Positions 25,635 to 34,064 of a DNA stretch of 64,000 nucleotides are shown here, one piece after another; the first letter of the stretch is position 1, and every line of letters starts with the position of its first letter. Location of the stretch: positions 1,054,001 through 1,118,000 of the forward strand of contig NZ_KE150486.1 of assembly GCF_000411555.1 (NCBI RefSeq), read 5' to 3'. The notes below the pieces were generated by a model. That model made no database searches and was not told the origin of the DNA. It saw only the letters and a program-made list of their open reading frames with translations. The DNA is from Atopobium sp. oral taxon 199 str. F0494 (GTDB taxonomy: Bacteria > Actinomycetota > Coriobacteriia > Coriobacteriales > Atopobiaceae). A program made the translations under genes and the position numbers.

Positions 25635-27272
25635 TTACAAGCCGAAAGCGGCGGACATGAGATTGTCCTGCGTAATGCCGGATTTTTTGAATTCATGATT
25701 GATGCGGCCGCGATGCATAGTAAAGGCGCGGTCTGCAAGTTCAATAATTTCTTCCATATCAGAAGAGATTAAGAGAATGGATACTCCCTGTCTGCGCAGT
25801 TCCTGGATAACGGAGTACACATCGGCACGGGCGGCCGCGTCAATACCGCGTGTCGGCTCATCTAATATGACTACCTTGGGCTTTACAGAGAAGGCGCGGC
25901 CAATAACGATTTTTTGTTGATTGCCGCCGGAAAGGCCGCCGACTTCTTGGGAGAGTCCCGTTATTTTGGTTCGGAAGTTTTCCACATACATCCTGGAAAC
26001 ATCCTGCTCTTTCTTTCTGTTGAGAAACACGTTTCCCAAAAGCGCGCCGCCTAAAAGGGAACTCGTAGTATTTTCCGCTACATCGCGGATGCGGAAGAGG
26101 CCGTCATTAAAGCGATCCTCTGGCACATAACTAAGACCAGCAGCAATGACATCCTTCGTTGACGCTCCTGTAATATCTTTGCCGCCTACAACGCAAGTAC
26201 CTCCAAGCGTCTTGTCCATACCATAGATTGTCGTTGCCATCTCAGAGCGCCCAGCGCCCACAATGCCGGCAAGGCCTACGATTTCACCGGGATAGATGGA
26301 GAAGCTGACGTCAGCAAAGCCGTATCCTGAAAACTCTGACAGCTCGAAGACAGGCTCCGCCGTATAGTCTATCTGCGCGCTTTCCCTGGCGGTCTCTCGG
26401 CGAATTTCAGCCGCGTCCGGAGGAAGCAGTCCGCGCACAAGATCTTCTCGCGTAAAATCTTTCACGTCCCCACGCATTGCCATAACACCATCGCGCAGGA
26501 TACCGACACTTGTAGCAATGTCGAATACTTCCGCCAAGCGGTGTGTGATATAGATAATGCCAATGTTCTTTCGTCTTAATCCTCGCACGACTGAGAACAA
26601 ACTTTTGACCTCATCAAATGTTAAGGCTGAGGTCGGTTCGTCCAAAATCAGTATCTCTGAACGACGCATAAGGCCGCGGAGAATTTCAACCATCCCTTGC
26701 TCTGCAATAGAAAGCGTCGATGCTTTGCGCTCTAGGTCAAGTTCCCAGCCGATATCTTTCATAGTTTCAGCAAGCAGTTTGTTGAGCTCAGCTTGGGGCG
26801 CTCCAAAGCCAATGGTGATATTCTCGCGCACACTCATGTTGGGGAAAAGCATTGGCTCTTGCGGAACCATATAGATGCTGTGAGCCAACGCGGACTTCGG
26901 ATTGGAGATATCAACTTTCACCCGATCGATTGATATCTCTCCTTCGTCTGCGGAATAGATACCCATGATGATTTTCATAAGCGTTGACTTGCCTGAACCG
27001 TTACCGCCAATAAGCGCCAGTACCTCGCCAGGTCTCAAATCCAAATCAATTCCCTTGAGCACTTCATTTGATCCGAATGACTTCCGAATTCCCCTTACAG
27101 AGAGGAGCGTGTCAACCGCGTCAGAAGCCTCGCGCGTGTCATGCTCACCATGCGCGCTAGCTTTCTCGCCCACAGCGTGCACATCAAGCTTCTCGCGCAT
27201 ATCTTTTTCCGATAATCCTATTGGCGATTTCGGATCGTTTGCATCCAAATGGATATCTGAAACATCATCCAT
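25635..27272 (-). CDS. lsrA: AI-2 ABC transporter duplicated ATPase LsrA
   Basis: The 545-residue protein has two ABC ATPase domains in tandem, as in RbsA and LsrA. The first has Walker A GGNGSGKST near residue 95 and LDEPTSALT. The second has the degenerate Walker A VGAGRSEMAT that is normal for the family, the signature GLSGGNQQKIVIGRA, and LDEPTRGID. About 55 extra N-terminal residues rich in Asp, Glu and Ala precede domain one. The ATG at 27272, five bases from AGGAG, is a better start than the TTG one codon upstream. It is the first gene of the lsr transport operon. Confidence 0.92.
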   Translation of the reverse strand: MDDVSDIHLDANDPKSPIGLSEKDMREKLDVHAVGEKASAHGEHDTREASDAVDTLLSVRGIRKSFGSNEVLKGIDLDLRPGEVLALIGGNGSGKSTLMKIIMGIYSADEGEISIDRVKVDISNPKSALAHSIYMVPQEPMLFPNMSVRENITIGFGAPQAELNKLLAETMKDIGWELDLERKASTLSIAEQGMVEILRGLMRRSEILILDEPTSALTFDEVKSLFSVVRGLRRKNIGIIYITHRLAEVFDIATSVGILRDGVMAMRGDVKDFTREDLVRGLLPPDAAEIRRETARESAQIDYTAEPVFELSEFSGYGFADVSFSIYPGEIVGLAGIVGAGRSEMATTIYGMDKTLGGTCVVGGKDITGASTKDVIAAGLSYVPEDRFNDGLFRIRDVAENTTSSLLGGALLGNVFLNRKKEQDVSRMYVENFRTKITGLSQEVGGLSGGNQQKIVIGRAFSVKPKVVILDEPTRGIDAAARADVYSVIQELRRQGVSILLISSDMEEIIELADRAFTMHRGRINHEFKKSGITQDNLMSAAFGL

Positions 27273-27462
27273 CAATTCTCCTACCTACAGAGATAGCGGC
27301 CACGCAGAACTCTTTCCTTTGAAGATATCGACAATCTTTTATATGTCCTAGCCTTTGCGGGCTGAGCGGTCACAAGTTGCCGGTAAGCGGTATTTTGTAC
27401 TTGTATAAAACTATTGTATTCACAAACTACTACCCGTAAAAAATAAATTATGCTATATCTAC

Positions 27463-27541
27463 CAGTAATTACTGAAAATAGAGTATTCTATTGCTTGAAT
27501 TCAGTTTATTACTTTTGTCTATACTTAAAACAAAAGTAATA
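27463..27541. promoter_or_regulatory. lsrA/lsrR divergent control region with two palindromes
   Basis: The gene-free stretch 27273-27557 separates the divergent lsr units. CAGTAATTACTG at 27463-27474 is a perfect 12-bp palindrome. A larger one has 12-bp perfect arms (TATTACTTTTGT at 27507-27518 and its complement at 27530-27541) around an 11-base centre containing a TATACT -10-like box. Both share AGTAAT. They are likely LsrR operators, the larger one placed to shut off lsrR-lsrK and the smaller one able to control both directions. Confidence 0.7.
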
Positions 27542-27557
27542 TTTGAGGAGGATACGA

Positions 27558-28478
27558 TTGGACGAAAGAACCTATACGCTTGCTGCAAAGGCAGCGTGGT
27601 ACTACTACATGGAGAACTACACCCAGCATCAGATTGCAGATGCTATGAGCATTTCTCGCGCAAAGGTAATTCGGCTCCTTGAAGACGCTAGAACCGATGG
27701 CATTATCCAATTCAATTTCAGAAAAGACGACACAACTCGCATTGGCCTTGAGCGGGAGCTCATAGCAGCGTATAACCTCAATGACGCCTTTGTTGTTCCG
27801 ACTCCTTTTGACGATGCTTCCACAAACAACACTATCGCTCGAGCCGCCGCACTCTATGTCAAAGATCATCTCCGGCCGGATGGCTACCTCAACATAGGCT
27901 ACGGGGATACCGTCAGTTCAATGTTGAGTTATCTTGCCCGAGAGATTGAATCCTCGATTAATGTCGTCAGCCTCACTGGCGGCGTCAGCTACTACCTCCC
28001 CACGGTTAGTTCCACCGCCTACGCCATGAGGCTTTTTCTCACTCCATCGCCGCTTATCGTCTCTTCTTCTGAAGTCCGCGATGCTCTTTTAAGCGAGAAG
28101 AGTATCCAAGAAATCTCCTCTATGACCCAATATGCGGATATGAGCGTCGTCGGTATCGGAGCTGCGATTGCAGGAGCAACGGTTTTGAGAAACGGCATCA
28201 TCCGTGAATCAGAACTCGCCGTTCTTAAAATGCAAGGAGCGGTCGGTGATATCCTCAATCATTTCTACGACAAAACCGGGACGCCCATCACAACCGAAAT
28301 AGAAAGTCGCACCATCAGTACGGATATCAAAAAACTCCGCAGTATGAAAAATGTTGTCGGTGTTGCGGGAGGGCTTGAAAAAGTTGCTGCAATAAAGGCA
28401 GTCCTTTGTGGCGGCTATCTGAATGTTCTTGTCACAGATTCCAAGACGGCGAAAGAATTACTTTCTATCGAACACTAG
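27558..28478 (+). CDS. lsrR: SorC-family transcriptional repressor LsrR
   Basis: The 306-residue regulator has an N-terminal helix-turn-helix (YYMENYTQHQIADAMSISRAKVIRLLEDARTDG, residues about 14-46, quoted in part by position) and a sugar-binding SorC/DeoR-type effector domain. LsrR represses the lsr genes until phospho-AI-2 binds. The TTG at 27558 is chosen because GAGGAGG lies six bases before it. It diverges from lsrA and is followed by lsrK after 13 bp, so the sensor and the kinase making its ligand are cotranscribed. Confidence 0.9.
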   Translation: MDERTYTLAAKAAWYYYMENYTQHQIADAMSISRAKVIRLLEDARTDGIIQFNFRKDDTTRIGLERELIAAYNLNDAFVVPTPFDDASTNNTIARAAALYVKDHLRPDGYLNIGYGDTVSSMLSYLAREIESSINVVSLTGGVSYYLPTVSSTAYAMRLFLTPSPLIVSSSEVRDALLSEKSIQEISSMTQYADMSVVGIGAAIAGATVLRNGIIRESELAVLKMQGAVGDILNHFYDKTGTPITTEIESRTISTDIKKLRSMKNVVGVAGGLEKVAAIKAVLCGGYLNVLVTDSKTAKELLSIEH

Positions 28479-28491
28479 CTGGGAGGATGCT

Positions 28492-30054
28492 ATGAGCACC
28501 TATCTTCTTGCACTTGACGCGGGAACCGGCAGCGTACGCGCTGTGCTCTTTTCTGTCGAAGGGGAACAAATCGGCGTCGCCCAACGCGAATGGCAACACC
28601 GTGAAGACCCTCGCTGGCCGGGAAGCATGGATTTTGACTGGGTACATAACTGGGAACTCACGGTTTCCTGCATCCGCGAAGTCCTTCAGATAACTGGAAT
28701 AGATCCCTGCGACATCGCGGGTATCTCAACCACCTGCATGCGAGAAGGCATCCTCCTCTATGACGAATGCGGTCAGGTAATTTGGGCTTGTGCGAATGTT
28801 GATGCCCGAAGCGTTGACGAAGTCGGCGAACTTATCGCCATGGATCCTAACTTGGAAAGCAAATTGTACCAAGAAAGCGGCCAGACCTTTGCCTTGGGAG
28901 CTCTGCCTCGGCTTCTTTGGGTCAAAAACAAAATGCCTGATGTATATCGGCGGGCAAAACGCCTGGGTATGTTCAACGACTGGCTGGCTTACAAGCTGAC
29001 CGGTGTCCTGGCGGTCGAACCCAGCAACGGCAGCACCACGGGAATCATGAATCTCAAGGAACGCTCATGGGACCCTGAAATAGCACGGCGCTGCGGGCTG
29101 CGTGATGATCTCTTTGGCGATGTACGCGAATGTGGCCAGATTCTCGGTACCGTTTCTGCCGACGGCGCTCGCGAAACCGGTCTTGCCGAAGGTACACCTG
29201 TCGTTGTCGGAGGCGGAGATTGCCAGCTCGGCATGATCGGCGTTAACGCCTGTAAACCGGATCAAGCCGGCGTTTTTGGCGGAAGTTTTTGGCAGTATGA
29301 ATTCAATACCGCCAATGGTGCTGTCGACCCCAAATGTCGCGTACGCGTCAACTGTCACGCTATTCCTCAAATCTGGCAATATGAGGCGCTGGCGTTTAAG
29401 CCCGGACTTGTCATGCGCTGGTATCGCGACGGTTTCTGTCAAGCAGAAAAGGAAGAAGCCGAGAAGCGCGGCGTTGATGTCTACAACATCATGAACGAGC
29501 GCGCTTCTCGCATCCCCGCAGGAAGCTATGGGATGCTTTGCTGCTTCAGCGATGTAATGAACTACATTCACTGGACTCACGCGAGTCCTACATTTACTAA
29601 TTTCGAGCTTGATGCCAAGCGCTTCAATAAGTATACGTTCTACCGCGCAATTCTTGAGAACACAGCGTTTCTCGTCAAAGGCCATATCGATCTGGTCAAA
29701 GACGCCACCGGCAACGAACCAAACGAACTGGTCTTTGCGGGAGGAGCTTCCAAAAGCCCCTTATGGGCCCATATTCTTGCAGACGTATGCGGCAAGCACG
29801 TTCGTGTCCCTGAAGTCAAGGAGGCTACAGCCCTTGGCGCGGCAATTCTCGCAGGATACGGAGTAGGCATATATCCCAGCATTGCCGAAGGAGCCAAGCG
29901 TGTTGTCAGATGGGAACAAACCTTTGAGCCCAATGCGGATAATCATGCCGTCTACCAGAAACTGTATGAGACATGGAAAGAAGTGTATCAGGCTCAGCTC
30001 GCATTGTCTGAAGCCGGAAAAACCAAGGGCCTCTGGAGAGCGCCGGGGCTGTAA
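28492..30054 (+). CDS. lsrK: Autoinducer-2 kinase LsrK
   Basis: LsrK phosphorylates imported AI-2, trapping it in the cell and making the LsrR ligand. The 520-residue protein is a FGGY-family kinase: LALDAGTGSVRAVLF at the start, STTCMREGILLYDE, WACANVDAR, then VVVGGGDCQLG and the C-terminal ELVFAGGASKSPLWAHILAD. The ACANVDAR and MREG blocks match E. coli LsrK closely, which separates it from xylulose or glycerol kinases. ATG 28492 follows GGGAGGATG. Confidence 0.92.
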   Translation: MSTYLLALDAGTGSVRAVLFSVEGEQIGVAQREWQHREDPRWPGSMDFDWVHNWELTVSCIREVLQITGIDPCDIAGISTTCMREGILLYDECGQVIWACANVDARSVDEVGELIAMDPNLESKLYQESGQTFALGALPRLLWVKNKMPDVYRRAKRLGMFNDWLAYKLTGVLAVEPSNGSTTGIMNLKERSWDPEIARRCGLRDDLFGDVRECGQILGTVSADGARETGLAEGTPVVVGGGDCQLGMIGVNACKPDQAGVFGGSFWQYEFNTANGAVDPKCRVRVNCHAIPQIWQYEALAFKPGLVMRWYRDGFCQAEKEEAEKRGVDVYNIMNERASRIPAGSYGMLCCFSDVMNYIHWTHASPTFTNFELDAKRFNKYTFYRAILENTAFLVKGHIDLVKDATGNEPNELVFAGGASKSPLWAHILADVCGKHVRVPEVKEATALGAAILAGYGVGIYPSIAEGAKRVVRWEQTFEPNADNHAVYQKLYETWKEVYQAQLALSEAGKTKGLWRAPGL

Positions 30055-30098
30055 AGACAGATTACTATCCAAAAACTCACACATGAAAGGATATGTCT

Positions 30099-30449
30099 AT
30101 GTTTGTCGTGCATGAGAGCGATTTTGAGTATCGTTTTGGCGACTCGGGACCAAAATACCTTATGAAAGGCCCCCGTATGAATTACGCGGTCGTCCAATTC
30201 CAGCCGGGGCAAAATTTCCAGGCGCATTATCATCATGTCATGGAAGAGAACTTCCATATTCTGCGCGGTATGGTTGATATCGTTGTCGATGGTGAAGTTC
30301 ACACGCTTTCCGCTGGGGACTTCATTCACATCGAGCCTGGTGAAGTTCATTATGTCAACAATCCCTACGACGAAACCATGGTCATGATATCCACCCTTGC
30401 TCCGTTCCAGGAATCTGACAAGGTAGAGGTGGATAACCCCGAATACTAA
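30099..30449 (+). CDS. Single-domain cupin in the lsr locus
   Basis: The 116-residue protein is one cupin barrel. Motif 1 is at HYHHVMEENFHILRG, with metal-binding HxH and Glu, and motif 2 at DFIHIEPGEVHYVNNP with the last His. Family members bind a metal and act as isomerases, dioxygenases or sugar sensors. It follows lsrK by 44 bp and probably shares its transcript. ATG 30099 (eight bases from AAAGG) is preferred over the ATG two codons upstream. In E. coli the gene LsrG isomerises phospho-AI-2; no LsrG homolog is present here, so this cupin may do that job. Confidence 0.8.
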   Translation: MFVVHESDFEYRFGDSGPKYLMKGPRMNYAVVQFQPGQNFQAHYHHVMEENFHILRGMVDIVVDGEVHTLSAGDFIHIEPGEVHYVNNPYDETMVMISTLAPFQESDKVEVDNPEY

Positions 30450-30488
30450 AGGCGCCCGCTGGAAGTCGATTTGGCCACCGGCGCCTTC
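30450..30488 (+). terminator. Hairpin after lsrR-lsrK-cupin
   Basis: AAGGCGCC (30450-30457) pairs perfectly with GGCGCCTT (30481-30488), and an inner near-complementary GC stretch lengthens the stem. It starts right after the cupin stop. The following sequence has few T residues, so termination may be partial or Rho-assisted. Confidence 0.55.
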
Positions 30489-30559
30489 ATCGTAAAAATA
30501 AACAACACAAAAGTTTCTCGCCGTTGCCGCCTTTTATGGCTGTTACAATGCTCTTGATT

Positions 30560-30745
30560 ATTGACAGAGCAGCTGTTGTTAGAACGCTGCCATGAGACCT
30601 GTCATAAAGAAAAAGAGATTAAGGAGAAAGGTCAGCATGAAACCCCGACCTCACAGTCGCTGACCCCTCACGGTGTGCTTGATTGCACCGTTAGGGGTGT
30701 AATCGCAAGTTCGCTGCTTGCCTGCGCGCAAGCCGCACAAAGGAG
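30560..30745 (+). other. Structured leader upstream of the magnesium-transport genes
   Basis: The stretch 30489-30750 has no gene but holds strong nested secondary structure. GGTCAGC at about 30630-30636 pairs with GCTGACC at about 30658-30664. Overlapping it is a second hairpin, CCCCT-ACGGTG with CACCGT-AGGGG (about 30663-30700). The two cannot fully coexist, which is the layout of an attenuator or riboswitch. It precedes the MgtE-N/NRAMP-like pair by 50 bases. I could not match it to the M-box or yybP-ykoY consensus. Confidence 0.4.
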
Positions 30746-30750
30746 CACAC

Positions 30751-32631
30751 ATGATTTATCTCTCTCAACTTCTTGGAAATCCTGTCATGGATTCACTTGG
30801 CGAGAAGATCGGCACCGTTTCTGATCTTGGCATTGCTACCGGCGAGGTTTTTCCCCGCATCACTTCCCTCGCATTCATGGGACCCGGCCGCACGCCCCTT
30901 ATGATTTCCTGGCGCAAGTACGTGGAATCCTACGATGAAGACACCATTAAGCTGAAGGTACCCTCTACTGAGATTCGTTTCTCGTACCTGCAACCTAATG
31001 AGGTACTTCTCGCCCGCGACATTCTCAACAAGCAGATAGTAGACACGCGCGGCATTCGCGTTGTCCGCGTAAACGATCTCAAGCTCTCCGACACCAGTTC
31101 AACACAGCTTCGTTTGCTTGGCGCGGAAGTGGGCGTGCGGGGACTTTTGCGCAGCCTGTCACCAAAGCTTGAAAAGATTGTCATCCGGGCCGCACGCGCC
31201 ATGGGTCGTCCCATACCGGAGCGCATCATCGCGTGGAGCTACATGGATCTTGTGGAGCGCGACCTCTCCAACGTCAAACTGTCCGTCTCACACAAAACCC
31301 TTGATGAGCTGCACCCCGCCGATGTCGCCGACATTATCGAGCGCCTGGACTCCCGTCTGCGCAGCCAGGTCTTCGCGCAACTTGACGACGAGCAACGTGC
31401 CGGCGCTATGGCGGAGTTCAACGATGACGCCATGGCCGTTGAGCTCATCGGCGGCATGAACGAAAAAGAGGCGTCCCGCATCCTGTCTGAGATGGATCCG
31501 GACGATGCCGCTGAGCTGGTATCCGAACTAAGCTATGACCGTGCCGAGAAGCTCCTGCGCCTGATGGGCGTCAAGGAACAGCGCGCTATCCGCCAGCTGT
31601 TGGGATACCGTGAGGATACCGCTGGTCGTATTATGACTTCGGAGGCGCTCTCACTGCCGGAAGATCAGACGGTCGCATACGCATTTGAGCGGCTGCGCGC
31701 CCTTGACGAGGACTTTGAGACGGTGCGCTATCTTTACCTCACAGATTCAGACGGCCGCCTTTCGGGCATCGTCACCTTAAATCAGCTTATCGTCTCTGAC
31801 CAAAGCCAAAAGCTCGATGAGATTGCCAACAAGAACCTTGTTACCGCGTCACCCGAAGACGACCAGGAGGATGTCGCGCGCAATATCGCCAAATACAATC
31901 TGCTTGCCATGCCCGTTGTTTCGGACGATCAGCGCCTGCTTGGTATCGTTACCGTCGACGACGCGCTGGACGTCCTTGAAGAAGAGCACGCTGAAGACCT
32001 GCAAATCGCAGGAGGAAGCTCTGATAGTGAGGGCAGCGAGCGCAGCCGCGACGTTATCTGGTTCTTCCATCGCAACGTCTGGATTTTTTTCTGGATTATT
32101 GCCACCGGCGTAGCATCGGCAGCAGCAGCCGCGTTCTTCAATACAAGCATCGCCCCAACGCTGGTGTTCTTTACCTGTCTCGCCATGCCTGTCGCGCTTA
32201 TCCTCGCAGATGACACCATCAGCTACGTTACTAACTTCTTCCTTGAAGACGATCCAGGCAGCGAAGACTCCCCTTCTATCCTGGGCTTTGGTTTTCGCTC
32301 ACTGCTTTTAGGCCTTCTAGTATCAGGCGTCACTGCCGCGCTCGGAGCTGGTCTTGACGCGGTCATCATGAACTGGCTCATCAACGTTCCCGCAGGCGTC
32401 ACCATTCACCATGTGGTCATCTCGGCCTTTGGAGCAGCAACCATCTCAACGTTGCTCTCGTTCCTTCTAACCCCCGTCTACCTCTCTGTTCTTCGTCACC
32501 GTGACGAGAAGAACCAGGAAACTTCAGGCTTCGCGCTTTCCCTTACGTCAATGGCCATCGCCGTGGTCACGTATCTGGCGGCTGCAGGCAGTCTTTTCGT
32601 TCTGCAGACCGTTGCGGGAACGGTACTGTAA
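30751..32631 (+). CDS. PRC-barrel/MgtE-N/CBS protein with C-terminal membrane helices
   Basis: The 626-residue protein starts with a PRC-barrel-like domain (MIYLSQLLGNPVMDSLGEKIG), then has an MgtE N-terminal superhelix (residues about 175-285: LDELHPADVADIIERLD). Two CBS domains follow (about 290-420), and then five hydrophobic helices (about 440-620). The soluble part matches the Mg2+-sensing half of MgtE. The membrane part is not obviously the MgtE channel. ATG 30751 follows AAAGGAG. Its stop overlaps the start of the NRAMP-like gene, so the two probably act together in Mg2+ uptake or its control. Confidence 0.82.
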   Translation: MIYLSQLLGNPVMDSLGEKIGTVSDLGIATGEVFPRITSLAFMGPGRTPLMISWRKYVESYDEDTIKLKVPSTEIRFSYLQPNEVLLARDILNKQIVDTRGIRVVRVNDLKLSDTSSTQLRLLGAEVGVRGLLRSLSPKLEKIVIRAARAMGRPIPERIIAWSYMDLVERDLSNVKLSVSHKTLDELHPADVADIIERLDSRLRSQVFAQLDDEQRAGAMAEFNDDAMAVELIGGMNEKEASRILSEMDPDDAAELVSELSYDRAEKLLRLMGVKEQRAIRQLLGYREDTAGRIMTSEALSLPEDQTVAYAFERLRALDEDFETVRYLYLTDSDGRLSGIVTLNQLIVSDQSQKLDEIANKNLVTASPEDDQEDVARNIAKYNLLAMPVVSDDQRLLGIVTVDDALDVLEEEHAEDLQIAGGSSDSEGSERSRDVIWFFHRNVWIFFWIIATGVASAAAAAFFNTSIAPTLVFFTCLAMPVALILADDTISYVTNFFLEDDPGSEDSPSILGFGFRSLLLGLLVSGVTAALGAGLDAVIMNWLINVPAGVTIHHVVISAFGAATISTLLSFLLTPVYLSVLRHRDEKNQETSGFALSLTSMAIAVVTYLAAAGSLFVLQTVAGTVL

Positions 32632-34043
32632 TGAGCGGCGGCATGAAACCGGGCGTAGGACAAGGTGCCGGAGCGGCGCCTGGCGTAGGACCTGGTGCAG
32701 CACCTGGCGTAGAGCCGGGCGCGAAGCCTGGCACGGCGCTGGGTGCAGAATCCAGTACGAAATCCATTGCTTCCATCGGTAAGAACGCAAGCGCCGCTGA
32801 ACACCGACAGACAGAGGTCAACAAGAACAGCTGGAAGTACATCCTCATGGCAATGGGGCCGGGACTTTTAGCGGCGTTTGCCGGTAACGATGCCGGTGGC
32901 ATCGCAACATACTCCAGCGCTGGGGCCTCCTTCGGCTACACCCAGCTCTGGACCGTGCCCATCATGTGTTTTTTGCTTATCGTTGTACAGGAAACTTCTG
33001 CTCGCATGGGGTGTGTCACGGGTAAGGGTCTGGCTTCTCTCATACGTGAGCGCTTCGGCATCCGTCTCTCAACTGTAGCGATGTTCGCGCTTTTAATCTC
33101 AAACATCGCCGTAACCTTCTCGGAATTCGCGGGCATCGCTTCAAGTATGGACCTCTTCGGCATCCCAACGTATGTATCGGTGCCCATCAGCGCCCTGCTC
33201 GTCTGGATCCTCACGGTCGGAGGTTCTTATCGCCGCATCGAAAAGATTCTTTTGGCTATCAGCTGCATTTTTGTGACGTATGTCGTAGCGGGCGTCCTCG
33301 CGAAACCCGACTGGCTTGAAGCGCTCCGCGTGACGACCATCCCGCAGATGTCCACCGACCCTTCGTACATTTCGCTTTTGGTGGCTAACATCGGCACCAC
33401 TATCAGCCCTTATATGATGTTCCTGGTTGCCTCAAACGTTGTCGAGAAGAACCTGGACACCAGCGACATTCCCGCGCAGCGCGCCGACAACATTGCCGGA
33501 GCTGTACTGGCGGAGATTATCACCTGGTTTATCATGCTGACCACCGGAACGGTCCTCTTCCCTGCTGGCATCCGCGTGGACTCCGCCGCGGAAGCGGCAT
33601 CTGCGCTAGTTCCCCTTGCGGGCCAGTACGCCTCAACGCTCTTTGCTCTGGGCATGGTTGGCGCTTCATTTCTTGCCGCCTGCGTTTTGCCCGGTATTAC
33701 CGCAAGCGCTATCTGCGAAGCATTCGGTTGGGAGCGCGGCGCTGATCGCACCTGGTCTGAGGCTCCTCTTTATCATGGCATCATCACGCTAGTGTTGATT
33801 ATTTCTGCCGCAGTCATTCTAATTCCGGGTGTCAGCCTTTTTGGCATCATGCTTGTCGCCCAGGTCATCAATGGAATCCTGTTGCCTGTCCTGCTCATCT
33901 TTATGGTTATTATCGCAGCAGACAAACACATCATGGGCGCATTTGCCAACGGTCGCATCTGGAACGGTCTGACGTGGTTTACCATCATGACGGTCATTGT
34001 CTTAACGATTGTCATGTTTGTCTTGCAGGCCATGGGGCTTTAA
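32631..34043 (+). CDS. NRAMP-related divalent metal transporter, probably for magnesium
   Basis: The 470-residue protein has about eleven transmembrane helices of the NRAMP/SLC11 fold after a Gly/Pro/Ala repeat tail (residues 2-40, units like GAAPGVGP). Helix 1 reads GPGLLAAFAGNDAGGIATYS, where canonical Mn/Fe transporters have DPGN (here DAGG). Helix 6 has ISPYMMF where they have the metal-binding Met in MPH. Loss of these residues is the hallmark of the NRAMP-related Mg2+ transporters described from the coriobacterium Eggerthella lenta. The ATG overlaps the previous stop (TAATG). Confidence 0.8.
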   Translation: MSGGMKPGVGQGAGAAPGVGPGAAPGVEPGAKPGTALGAESSTKSIASIGKNASAAEHRQTEVNKNSWKYILMAMGPGLLAAFAGNDAGGIATYSSAGASFGYTQLWTVPIMCFLLIVVQETSARMGCVTGKGLASLIRERFGIRLSTVAMFALLISNIAVTFSEFAGIASSMDLFGIPTYVSVPISALLVWILTVGGSYRRIEKILLAISCIFVTYVVAGVLAKPDWLEALRVTTIPQMSTDPSYISLLVANIGTTISPYMMFLVASNVVEKNLDTSDIPAQRADNIAGAVLAEIITWFIMLTTGTVLFPAGIRVDSAAEAASALVPLAGQYASTLFALGMVGASFLAACVLPGITASAICEAFGWERGADRTWSEAPLYHGIITLVLIISAAVILIPGVSLFGIMLVAQVINGILLPVLLIFMVIIAADKHIMGAFANGRIWNGLTWFTIMTVIVLTIVMFVLQAMGL

Positions 34044-34064
34044 GGACCCCAAAAAACCGCACGA

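Noticed and set aside
30560-30745. M-box or yybP-ykoY riboswitch before the Mg genes
   Set aside because: The conserved core sequences of either class could not be found; only generic hairpins are visible.
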